Source of the DNA: Gammaproteobacteria bacterium
GTDB taxonomy: Bacteria > Pseudomonadota > Gammaproteobacteria > Porifericomitales > Porifericomitaceae
DNA length: 10,895 nt
Direction of reading: 5' to 3'
Assembly: GCA_028817255.1 (NCBI GenBank)
Contig: JAPPQA010000111.1
Location: 8,930 to 19,824, forward strand
Shown: piece after piece, positions 1 through 6,032 of the stretch
Position numbering within the stretch: position 1 is the stretch's first letter
How the letters are laid out: every line of letters starts with the position of its first letter
Notes under the pieces: model-generated
Told to the model about the DNA's origin: nothing
What the model saw: the letters and a program-made list of their open reading frames with translations, nothing else
Databases searched by the model: none
Position numbers and translations under genes: made by a program

Positions 1-77
1 CCGAAACAAGGGTACACTAGGCGCTCAGTGGACCTCCCTGCAGGTCGGGGAACCTGTTCTGTCTTTGGCTTCATCGC

Positions 78-1406
78 ATGTTTTGGAACTTCTGTCGGGA
101 AAAGTTAAGGGAAGAACTGACAAAGGATCAGTTCGACACCTGGATCCGTCCCGTGCAAGCCGTAGAGGCCGAGGACTCTATTACGCTCATCGTGCCCAAC
201 CGCTTCGTATTGAACTCGCTTGAAGAACACTACCTGCCGAAAATACGCGAGATCGCTCACAGGGAGGGTCGTCCGGAAATATCCGTAGAAGCGAATATAG
301 GAGGCCGCCTCACCGAAACGAATGGCGGCGAACGCACCGACGCGCCCCCCCGCGCCGGCCCCGTCTCGCCCATCTCCAAGTACAACATCAAGTTGCGGGA
401 GGACTATACCTTCGACACTTTCGTGGAAGGCAGCACGAACCGATTCGCCAAGACGGCCGCGCTTCAAGTCGCCAAAAAACAGGAACCGGCCCACATTCCG
501 TTGCTTATATGCGGTGGCGTCGGACTGGGAAAAACGCACCTTATGCAGGCGATCGGACACGAAAGCACAAGGAGACAGCCCGGGACGCAGATCGCATACC
601 TTCATTCCGAACGCTTCGTCGCCCAAATGGTGCATGCCCTGCAACACAACACGATAGACCGGTTTAAAAAGCACTACCGATCTCTGGACACCTTGTTGAT
701 AGACGATATCCAGTTCTTTGCCGGAAAAGAGCAGTCCCAGGAAGAATTCTTCCACACCTTCAACGCCCTGCTGGAAAGCCAGAGCCGAATCGTCCTGACC
801 TGCGACCGCTACCCCAAGGAAATCCCCGGTCTGGAGGAGAGATTGAAGTCCCGCTTCGGATCCGGCCTCACCGTCACCATCGATCCGCCGGAACTGGAAA
901 CCCGGGTAGCCATTTTGAAGAGCAAGGCGCAACAAAGGCAGTCCGAAGTTCCGGACGAGACCTGCTTCTTTATCGCCAAACGCTTTCGTTCCGCTAACGT
1001 GCGCGAGTTGGAGGGCGCGCTGAACCGGGTCATCGCGAACGCCAAATTCACCAACGCCCCCATTACCCTCGATTTCGCCAAAGAGGCGCTAAAAGACATG
1101 CTCGCCCTGATAGACCGGCAGGTATCCCTGAGCAATATCCAGAAAACCACCGCCGAGTATTTCAACATTCGAATCTCCGATTTGCTGTCCAAGCGCCGGA
1201 GCCGCTCGATTACCCGGCCGCGACAGATCGCCATGACCATCGCCAAGGAACTGACCAACCACAGCCTCCCCGAAATCGGAGAGGCATTCGGCGGCAGAGA
1301 TCACACGACGGTTATCCATGCCTGCAGGAAAATCTCCGAACTCCGCCAAGGCGACAACAAGATCGAAGAGGACTACAAAAACATTATGAAGATCCTGTCC
1401 ATATGA
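78..1406 (+). CDS. dnaA: Chromosomal replication initiator protein DnaA
   Basis: DnaA binds DnaA boxes at the origin as an ATP-dependent oligomer, melts the duplex and recruits the replicative helicase; it acts in the cytoplasm on the nucleoid. The 442-residue product is slightly shorter than the E. coli protein (467), mainly through a short linker. Domain I (about 1-75) contains W22-IRP and NRF at 41-43. The AAA+ domain has Walker A GGVGLGKT (146-153), Walker B LLIDD (206-210), sensor I LTCDR (240-244), the arginine finger in LKSRF (R259) and sensor II near R309. The C-terminal helix-turn-helix carries the family signature GGRDHTTVIHA (405-415). An in-frame TAG at 18-20 and alignment of FW (2-3) with the E. 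coli N-terminus support the ATG at 78, although no good ribosome binding site precedes it. Identification is certain; the start is likely. Confidence 0.97.
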   Translation: MFWNFCREKLREELTKDQFDTWIRPVQAVEAEDSITLIVPNRFVLNSLEEHYLPKIREIAHREGRPEISVEANIGGRLTETNGGERTDAPPRAGPVSPISKYNIKLREDYTFDTFVEGSTNRFAKTAALQVAKKQEPAHIPLLICGGVGLGKTHLMQAIGHESTRRQPGTQIAYLHSERFVAQMVHALQHNTIDRFKKHYRSLDTLLIDDIQFFAGKEQSQEEFFHTFNALLESQSRIVLTCDRYPKEIPGLEERLKSRFGSGLTVTIDPPELETRVAILKSKAQQRQSEVPDETCFFIAKRFRSANVRELEGALNRVIANAKFTNAPITLDFAKEALKDMLALIDRQVSLSNIQKTTAEYFNIRISDLLSKRRSRSITRPRQIAMTIAKELTNHSLPEIGEAFGGRDHTTVIHACRKISELRQGDNKIEEDYKNIMKILSI

Positions 1407-1552
1407 TGGGAGAATCGCTTAGCAAGCCAGGGAATTCCTTGCCGCGGATACCAGGTTCGGGACAGGTAATACACAGGACGCGCGAGACTGGGGAGGCCGC
1501 AGTCACGGGCAAGGAAAAGCTTTTCCACCGAAATGGGGCGCCCTTAAAATAA
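1403..1552 (+). CDS. Possible 49-residue ORF filling the dnaA-dnaN gap
   Basis: An ATG at 1403 overlaps the dnaA stop codon (ATGA) and opens a frame of 49 codons ending in TAA at 1550-1552, twelve bases before the dnaN start. The predicted peptide begins MMGESLSKPG, is basic, and has no membrane segment or motif I recognise. The only upstream Shine-Dalgarno-like string is a weak GAAGA at 1388-1392. The exact stop/start overlap is what coupled genes look like, but a stop-free run of this length is not rare by chance, and third-position base use is mixed. I list it as a low-confidence candidate. The alternative is plain intergenic spacer. Confidence 0.18.
   Translation: MMGESLSKPGNSLPRIPGSGQVIHRTRETGEAAVTGKEKLFHRNGAPLK
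1513..1526. repeat. 14-base perfect palindrome upstream of dnaN
   Basis: GGAAAAGCTTTTCC is a perfect palindrome centred at 1519/1520, about 40 bases before the dnaN start. It could be a regulator binding site in the dnaA-dnaN spacer or a chance palindrome. The right arm also begins TTTTCCACC (1521-1529), which resembles a DnaA box but differs from the consensus at the last base. No function is assigned. Confidence 0.3.
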
Positions 1553-1564
1553 CGAGGTTTAAAA

Positions 1565-2674
1565 ATGAATAAAGAATTTACTGTAGCGCAGAAAACCCTG
1601 TACCAGGCCATGCAGGCCGTGCGGCGAATTATCGAAAGCGGGACGCAGACCCCCACGATACTGAACCAGGTTTTGTTGCAGACCGAGGGGGAAAAGCTCA
1701 CCGTTACGGCAGCGACTCAGCAATTGGAGTTGAGTATCGCTCTGGCTTGCAAATCCGATTCCGAATTCGTTTCCACGCTGCCTGCCGCGAAGCTGGCCGA
1801 TCTCTGCCAGTCCTTTCCTACGGACGCCGAACTGAAGGTTTCTTTCCAGGAAAATATGGGCACGGTTACCTCCGGGAAAAACCGCTTTACGCTGAAGAAC
1901 CTGTCTTCCGAAGAGTTTCCCCATATGCAGGGGGTGGACCCCAAGGCGCAGTTTTCGCTCCCGCGCAGCGTCTTCCGGCACCTGTTGGAAAAAACTTTGT
2001 TCTGCATAGGAGCCCAGGATTCCCGCGCTTATCTGAACGGTTTGTTGCTGGAAGTGGCCAACGGAAAGATTCGGGCGGTGGGTACGGATGGGAACCGGCT
2101 GGCGCTGGCGGAAGTCTCGCTGGAGATGGATTCGGAGTTATCGGTTCGGATGCTCGTTCCCCGCAAGACGGTGGAGCGCCTGTTGCAGTTGATCGAAGGC
2201 GATGGAGAACTGCAGCTGGAGATAGATCGCACATTCGTCCGATTTACGATGGATAATCTGCGGTTCACATGCCGCCTTTTTGAAGACGAGTATCCCGATT
2301 ACGAGAAGGTCGTTCCGGCGCCGACCGAGTCGCTGATGCTGGCTAGTCGAGAGAACCTTCTCAAGGTTCTGCTGCGAGCCTCCGCGCTCCTGGAGGATAG
2401 GAGATACGGCGGCGTGAACCTGCATATCTCGGAGGGCGCCATGCGTTTGGAGGTGGAGAACAGAGAAGGAGAGCGCGGCGAGATGGAGTTTGCGGTCGAG
2501 TATGAAGGGGACCCGTTGCAGATAGGATTTAACGCGGATTTTCTGATGCGCGCTTTGGAGAAGGTCGAAGGGGAGAAGGTGCGGTTCTACTTCACGTCTG
2601 CCACGGGCAGCTGTTTGATTCTTCCCGCCGAAGAAGATTCGTACAGATATGTGATCATGCCGATGCGGCTGTAG
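1565..2674 (+). CDS. dnaN: DNA polymerase III beta subunit (sliding clamp)
   Basis: DnaN forms the ring-shaped dimer that encircles DNA and tethers polymerase III and other replication and repair proteins. The 369-residue product matches the family length (366 in E. coli) and covers all three clamp domains. Recognisable blocks are RAYLNGLLLE (154-163), TDGNRLALAE (174-183), DEYPDY (241-246) and the C-terminal YRYVIMPMRL, which forms part of the partner-binding cleft in the E. coli clamp. The ATG at 1565 is preceded by CGAGG at 1553-1557 with seven bases of spacing. The gene follows dnaA after 158 bases. It is followed not by recF, the usual neighbour, but by a short gap and gyrB. I see no promoter that leaves room for a leader, so cotranscription with dnaA is likely. 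Confidence 0.97.
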   Translation: MNKEFTVAQKTLYQAMQAVRRIIESGTQTPTILNQVLLQTEGEKLTVTAATQQLELSIALACKSDSEFVSTLPAAKLADLCQSFPTDAELKVSFQENMGTVTSGKNRFTLKNLSSEEFPHMQGVDPKAQFSLPRSVFRHLLEKTLFCIGAQDSRAYLNGLLLEVANGKIRAVGTDGNRLALAEVSLEMDSELSVRMLVPRKTVERLLQLIEGDGELQLEIDRTFVRFTMDNLRFTCRLFEDEYPDYEKVVPAPTESLMLASRENLLKVLLRASALLEDRRYGGVNLHISEGAMRLEVENREGERGEMEFAVEYEGDPLQIGFNADFLMRALEKVEGEKVRFYFTSATGSCLILPAEEDSYRYVIMPMRL

Positions 2675-2695
2675 GGGCGGGGACCGAAGGTGGGG

Positions 2696-2711
2696 TGTTT
2701 CACGTGGAACC
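2696..2711. other. parS: Putative parS centromere site 1 (ParB binding)
   Basis: TGTTTCACGTGGAACC matches the bacterial parS consensus (TGTTTCACGTGAAACA, or TGTTCCACGTGGAACA in Pseudomonas). The left half equals the first form and the right half equals the second except for the last base. parS sites near the origin nucleate ParB spreading and guide segregation of copied origins with ParA; that role is established for the family. No parA or parB lies in the window. The site lies between dnaN and gyrB, as expected for the origin-proximal location of chromosomal parS. Confidence 0.75.
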
Positions 2712-2719
2712 GGTTTCCC

Positions 2720-2745
2720 GGGACGGCGCCCTGGGACGGCGCCTT
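2720..2745. repeat. 13-base tandem repeat, two copies, between parS sites
   Basis: GGGACGGCGCCCT (2720-2732) is followed directly by GGGACGGCGCCTT (2733-2745), identical in 12 of 13 positions, and then by a third GGG. The pair lies exactly between the two parS-like sites. Its role is unknown. It may be a spacer created by slippage that sets the distance between the sites. Confidence 0.7.
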
Positions 2746-2751
2746 GGGCGC

Positions 2752-2767
2752 GGTTCCACGTGGAACG
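2752..2767. other. parS: Putative parS centromere site 2 (ParB binding)
   Basis: The core GTTCCACGTGGAAC (2753-2766) is a perfect 14-base palindrome identical to the core of Pseudomonas parS. Its centre is 56 bases from that of site 1. CACGTGGAACCG (2701-2712) and CGGTTCCACGTG (2751-2762) are also exact reverse complements across the two sites. Chance occurrence of two such near-consensus sites this close together is very unlikely, so a ParB-loading pair is the best reading. A palindromic operator of another regulator is the alternative. Confidence 0.85.
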
Positions 2768-2803
2768 GCAAACGGAATCGGAAAAGCATGGGGCTAGAAA
2801 GAG

Positions 2804-2809
2804 AAGGAG
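2804..2809 (+). promoter_or_regulatory. Ribosome binding site that fixes the gyrB start
   Basis: AAGGAG lies five bases before the ATG at 2815. It favours that start over the in-frame ATG at 2788 and the in-frame GTG at 2695, which would add 9 and 40 residues. The 2695 choice would translate straight through both parS-like sites. Confidence 0.85.
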
Positions 2810-2814
2810 TAGGG

Positions 2815-5223
2815 ATGACGAAGGCAGCTAAGGAAAGCTACGACTCTTCCAAGATCAAGGTCTTGCGCGGTCTGGATGCCGTACGCAAACGGCCGGGGAT
2901 GTATATCGGCAACACGGAAGACGGAACCGGGTTGCACCACATGGTGTTCGAGGCGGTGGACAACAGCGTGGACGAGGCCCTGGCCGGATACTGCGACGAG
3001 ATTCGGGTCGTCATCCACACGGACGAAACGATATCAATACGGGATAATGGCCGCGGGATTCCGGTGGACATGCATGCGGAGGAGGGGAAAACCGCCGCGG
3101 AAGTGATCATGACGACCCTGCATGCGGGCGGAAAATTCGACGACAACGCCTACAAGATATCGGGGGGGCTGCATGGGGTGGGGATCTCGGTGGTCAATGC
3201 CCTCTCCGAGCGCCTGGTGCTCGAGATTCGCCGCGGCGGCGGGTACTACCGGCAGGAATATCGGAACGGGTCTCCGGAGACGCCTCTGCAACGGATAAAC
3301 GACTCCGACGAGACGGGCACGAGCATTCGTTTCCAGCCCAATGCCGGAGTATTCCGCGACCTTTCCTTCCATTATGACGTGTTATCCACCCGCCTGCGGG
3401 AATTGTCTTTCCTGAATGCCGGGATTGGGATTGACCTGCTGGACGAGCGCTCCGGGCGTCAGAACCACTTTCGCTACAAGGGAGGAATCTCAGCTTTCGT
3501 AAAGGATTTGGGCCGCAATAAAACCACGTTGCACGAGAGCGTGATCGCGCTGGATGAGAAACGGGGGGATGTAGAGATCCAGCTGGCCCTGCAATGGAAC
3601 AGCTCCTATCAGGAAAGCATTTTCTGTTTCACGAACAACATTCCGCAGCAGGATGGCGGCACTCACCTGGCGGGACTTAAATCCTCCCTGACTCGAACCC
3701 TGAACGGCTTTCTTGAAGAGCGCGGCCTTAACGCCAAGGCGAAGCTGTCCATAGCGGGCGAAGATGTGCGGGAAGGGCTGATCGCCGTGCTGTCGGTCAA
3801 GATGCGCGACCCGAAATTCTCCTCTCAGACAAAGGACAAGCTGGTATCGGGGGAGGTGAAAGGCATCATTGAGTCCATCGTTCCGGGGGCGCTGCGGGAT
3901 TTCCTGTTGGAACGCCCGGCCGAGGCGAAGGCGATATGCGAGAAGATTATCGAGGCCTCCCGCGCCCGGGAGGCGGCTCGCAAGGCCCGGGAATTGACGC
4001 GAAGGAAAACGGCGTTGGACATCGCCGGTCTCCCGGGCAAGCTCGCCGACTGTCAGGAGAAAGACCCGGCCCGCTCCGAGTTGTTTCTGGTGGAGGGGGA
4101 ATCGGCGGGCGGTTCCGCGAAGCTGGGGAGGGATCGCCGTTACCAGGCGGTATTGCCGCTTAAGGGGAAGATTCTCAACGTGGAGAAAGCCCGTCTGGAC
4201 AAAATCCTTTCCTCGGCCGAGATCGGGACCCTGATCACTGCCCTGGGTTGCGGTATCGGCAAGGACGAATTCGACCCGGCCAAGCTACGCTACCACCGGA
4301 TTATCATTATGACGGACGCCGACGTGGATGGCTCCCACATCCGCACGTTGTTGCTGACCTTTTTCTACAGGGAGATGCCCGCGCTGGTAGAGCGAGGCCA
4401 CATCTACATTGCCCAGCCGCCGCTCTACAAGGCCAAGAAAGGCAAGCAAGAACAGTATCTGCAGACGGAACGGGAACTGGACCTGCACTTGATGAAGCTG
4501 TCCCTGCAAGATGCCAGCATACATCCCGGCAATGGGGGGAAGGCCGTGGCGGGAAAGGCCCTCGCGCGCATCGGCGACGCGTATTCCCGCATGAAAGAAG
4601 ACTGCGCCCTGCTGGCCAAGCGCTACCCTCCCCAGCTGGTGAGGCAGATACCGGAGATGCCCAGCTTGCAGTACGAACCGGTTCCTACCCAGGACGCGGT
4701 CCGGGAGTGGTTCGGCGAATTGGGACGCCGCATCGGCGCCGGCAACGGCGCCGGCGCCCAGGTCGCGCGCATCGAGAAAGAAGATCAGGGCTGGCGCGTG
4801 TTCTTTACCCTCAGCCAGTACGGGATCCCCATCGCCGTCGAATTGGGCCCGGAGTTGTTTCTATCGCCGGAGTACATGCGCATCGGAGAGTATGCCCGGA
4901 AACTGGAGCTGCAACCGGAAGCCTTTGCCCAGGTGAAGGAACGGAAACAGCCCGTGACCTCCCTCTACAGCGCCGTGGAATGGATCCTGGAACAGGCCCG
5001 CCGCGACATCAGCCTCCAGAGATACAAGGGCCTTGGGGAAATGAACCCGGACCAACTCGGCGAGACCACCATGGACATCAAAACGCGCGCCCTGTGCAAA
5101 GTAAAACTGGAGGACGCCATCGCCGCCGACAAGGTCTTCTACACCTTGATGGGCGAACCGGTAGAGCCGCGCAAGAAGTTCATCGAGGCCAACGCCCTTT
5201 TCGTGGAAAACCTCGACACCTGA
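2815..5223 (+). CDS. gyrB: DNA gyrase subunit B
   Basis: GyrB is the ATPase subunit of gyrase; with GyrA it introduces negative supercoils ahead of replication forks. The 802-residue product is close to E. coli GyrB (804) and begins, after a few residues, with SYDSSKIKVLRGLDAVRKRP. The GHKL ATPase fold shows catalytic E46, N50, DNGRGIP (77-83) and GGLHGVG (117-123), with an arginine at 140 in the position of E. coli R136. The TOPRIM domain has VEGESAGG (426-433), PLKGK and TDADVDGSH (500-508), then the long Gram-negative insertion, the conserved QRYKGLGEMNPDQL block and a C-terminus ending in ENLDT. In the motif usually written EGDSAGG the aspartate is glutamate (E429). A short Gly/Ala run at about 4735-4758, encoded by repeated GGCGCCGGC, sits in the insertion. 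It ends 24 bases from the convergent comF. Confidence 0.97.
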   Translation: MTKAAKESYDSSKIKVLRGLDAVRKRPGMYIGNTEDGTGLHHMVFEAVDNSVDEALAGYCDEIRVVIHTDETISIRDNGRGIPVDMHAEEGKTAAEVIMTTLHAGGKFDDNAYKISGGLHGVGISVVNALSERLVLEIRRGGGYYRQEYRNGSPETPLQRINDSDETGTSIRFQPNAGVFRDLSFHYDVLSTRLRELSFLNAGIGIDLLDERSGRQNHFRYKGGISAFVKDLGRNKTTLHESVIALDEKRGDVEIQLALQWNSSYQESIFCFTNNIPQQDGGTHLAGLKSSLTRTLNGFLEERGLNAKAKLSIAGEDVREGLIAVLSVKMRDPKFSSQTKDKLVSGEVKGIIESIVPGALRDFLLERPAEAKAICEKIIEASRAREAARKARELTRRKTALDIAGLPGKLADCQEKDPARSELFLVEGESAGGSAKLGRDRRYQAVLPLKGKILNVEKARLDKILSSAEIGTLITALGCGIGKDEFDPAKLRYHRIIIMTDADVDGSHIRTLLLTFFYREMPALVERGHIYIAQPPLYKAKKGKQEQYLQTERELDLHLMKLSLQDASIHPGNGGKAVAGKALARIGDAYSRMKEDCALLAKRYPPQLVRQIPEMPSLQYEPVPTQDAVREWFGELGRRIGAGNGAGAQVARIEKEDQGWRVFFTLSQYGIPIAVELGPELFLSPEYMRIGEYARKLELQPEAFAQVKERKQPVTSLYSAVEWILEQARRDISLQRYKGLGEMNPDQLGETTMDIKTRALCKVKLEDAIAADKVFYTLMGEPVEPRKKFIEANALFVENLDT

Positions 5224-5245
5224 GCCGCGGCCTTCAAGTCGCGGC
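5224..5245. terminator. Possible hairpin between convergent gyrB and comF
   Basis: GCCGCG (5224-5229) and CGCGGC (5240-5245) can form a six-base-pair GC stem with a ten-base loop, filling the 24-base gap between the gyrB and comF stop codons. The position suits a bidirectional terminator. There is no T-tract on either side, so it is not a canonical intrinsic terminator. Confidence 0.35.
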
Positions 5246-5247
5246 GC

Positions 5248-5940
5248 TCACATCGCGGCGGCCCTTGCCAGGGTCCATACGTCTATGCGCCCGATCCCTC
5301 CCCTGCGCAGGGTCCTGGCGAGTTCGTTCACGGTGCTCCCCGTGGTCACCACATCGTCCACGATGGCGACATGACGATATTCCGGCAACCGCTCCCCGGG
5401 CAACAGGAAAGCGTTGCGCACGTTGGCGCGCCGCTCCCCCGCGGTGAGCCCCTGTTGCGGGCGGCCGGGACGGCGCTTCAGGCCGCAAGGGTCTATGGGG
5501 ATGCTCAGGTCGTCCCGCAGCCAGCGGCAGATCTCCAGGGACTGATTGAAGCCGCGGTGTCGCAGGCGCCTGTGGTGCAGCGGCACCGGGACCAGCGCCT
5601 GGGGAAGCGCCGCGTCCCGGGCCCGCGCCGCCTTCGCCAGCCACTCTCCGAAGTTGCGCGCCAGGTAAAGCCTGGAGCCGGACTTCAACTGCAACACCAG
5701 GGAATTAATGGGGAATTCGTACACGAAAGGGGCCATACAGGAAAAGTAAAACGGCGGGCGGCGCAGGCAGGCCGGGCAATGCCCGGGCCAGGGCATCGGC
5801 AGGGCGCAGCGCGGGCAGGCGCGGAGATTATGCGGGAGATCTTCCGAGCAACCCTGACACAGGGCGCCGCGGCCCCGCGCGCCGCAGACGACGCAGGGCG
5901 GGTAGAACAGCCGGTCCAGCCACGTCCCTATAGCCGACAC
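5248..5940 (-). CDS. comF: ComF/GntX-family phosphoribosyltransferase-like protein
   Basis: ComF-family proteins combine an N-terminal zinc-binding region with a type I phosphoribosyltransferase fold. Members are needed for natural transformation in Haemophilus and Bacillus, probably in handling incoming single-stranded DNA, but the biochemical reaction is unproven. In the 230-residue product, cysteine pairs at 16/19, 28/31, 42/45 and 55/58 form the zinc-finger region. VPVPLHHRRLRHRGFNQS (117-134) and the PRPP-binding loop VAIVDDVVTTGST (191-203) are diagnostic. The start is GTG at 5940 (minus strand) with GAGG seven bases upstream; the length is typical. It is divergent from bioB, a linkage known in Pseudomonas, across 92 bases. 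Family membership is firm; a role in DNA uptake in this organism is inference. Confidence 0.93.
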   Translation of the reverse strand: MSAIGTWLDRLFYPPCVVCGARGRGALCQGCSEDLPHNLRACPRCALPMPWPGHCPACLRRPPFYFSCMAPFVYEFPINSLVLQLKSGSRLYLARNFGEWLAKAARARDAALPQALVPVPLHHRRLRHRGFNQSLEICRWLRDDLSIPIDPCGLKRRPGRPQQGLTAGERRANVRNAFLLPGERLPEYRHVAIVDDVVTTGSTVNELARTLRRGGIGRIDVWTLARAAAM

Positions 5941-5953
5941 AATCCAGCCTCGC

Positions 5954-5959
5954 TACAAT
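5954..5959 (+). promoter_or_regulatory. Possible -10 element for the biotin operon
   Basis: TACAAT matches the sigma-70 -10 consensus in five of six positions and lies in the comF-bioB divergent gap. No convincing -35 hexamer is found 16-18 bases upstream. Transcription from it would begin near 5966 and give a leader of about 67 bases with three potential hairpins. I do not see an E. coli-type BirA operator or a BioR-type site in the gap. Confidence 0.25.
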
Positions 5960-5974
5960 GATGCCCAAGCAAGC

Positions 5975-5986
5975 CGGGCGCGCCCG
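5975..5986. repeat. 12-base palindrome in the comF-bioB gap
   Basis: CGGGCGCGCCCG is a perfect palindrome in the leader of the biotin operon. A second small hairpin follows, CGCGG (5993-5997) pairing with CCGCG (6004-6008). Either could be part of a regulator site or RNA fold. High GC content makes such structures common, so no function is assigned. Confidence 0.35.
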
Positions 5987-6009
5987 CATGATCGCGGGGC
6001 ATTCCGCGG

Positions 6010-6031
6010 GCGGCTCCGCGTGAGGAGCCGC
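6010..6031 (+). promoter_or_regulatory. Hairpin enclosing the bioB ribosome binding site
   Basis: GCGGCTCC (6010-6017) and GGAGCCGC (6024-6031) form a perfect eight-base-pair stem with loop GCGTGA. The Shine-Dalgarno sequence GAGGAG (6022-6027) lies in the loop and 3' arm, and the bioB ATG begins two bases after the stem. In RNA this fold would block ribosome access, suggesting translational control of bioB. The structure is read directly from the sequence; regulation is inference. Confidence 0.5.
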
Positions 6032-6032
6032 A

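Noticed and set aside
13..18. TACACT as a possible -10 for dnaA
   Set aside because: Four of six matches, and the -35 position lies outside the window, so it cannot be assessed.
1522..1550. TTTCCA and TAAAAT with 17-base spacing as a dnaN promoter
   Set aside because: Spacing is good, but the transcript would begin about at 1557, inside or after the ribosome binding site, leaving too little leader.
3382..3390. TTATCCACC inside gyrB, one base from the DnaA-box consensus; TTATCCATG at 1312-1320 inside dnaA is similar
   Set aside because: Both are isolated and within conserved coding sequence; there is no cluster of boxes or AT-rich unwinding element, so no origin is called in this window.
4125..4132. 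GGGGAGGG, matching the FtsK orienting sequence GGGNAGGG
   Set aside because: A single copy within coding sequence cannot be separated from chance.
4248..5447. Long + strand frame of 399 codons overlapping gyrB in another phase
   Set aside because: It is a shadow of gyrB; the product is Arg/Gly/Pro-rich with no motif, while the gyrB frame is fully conserved.
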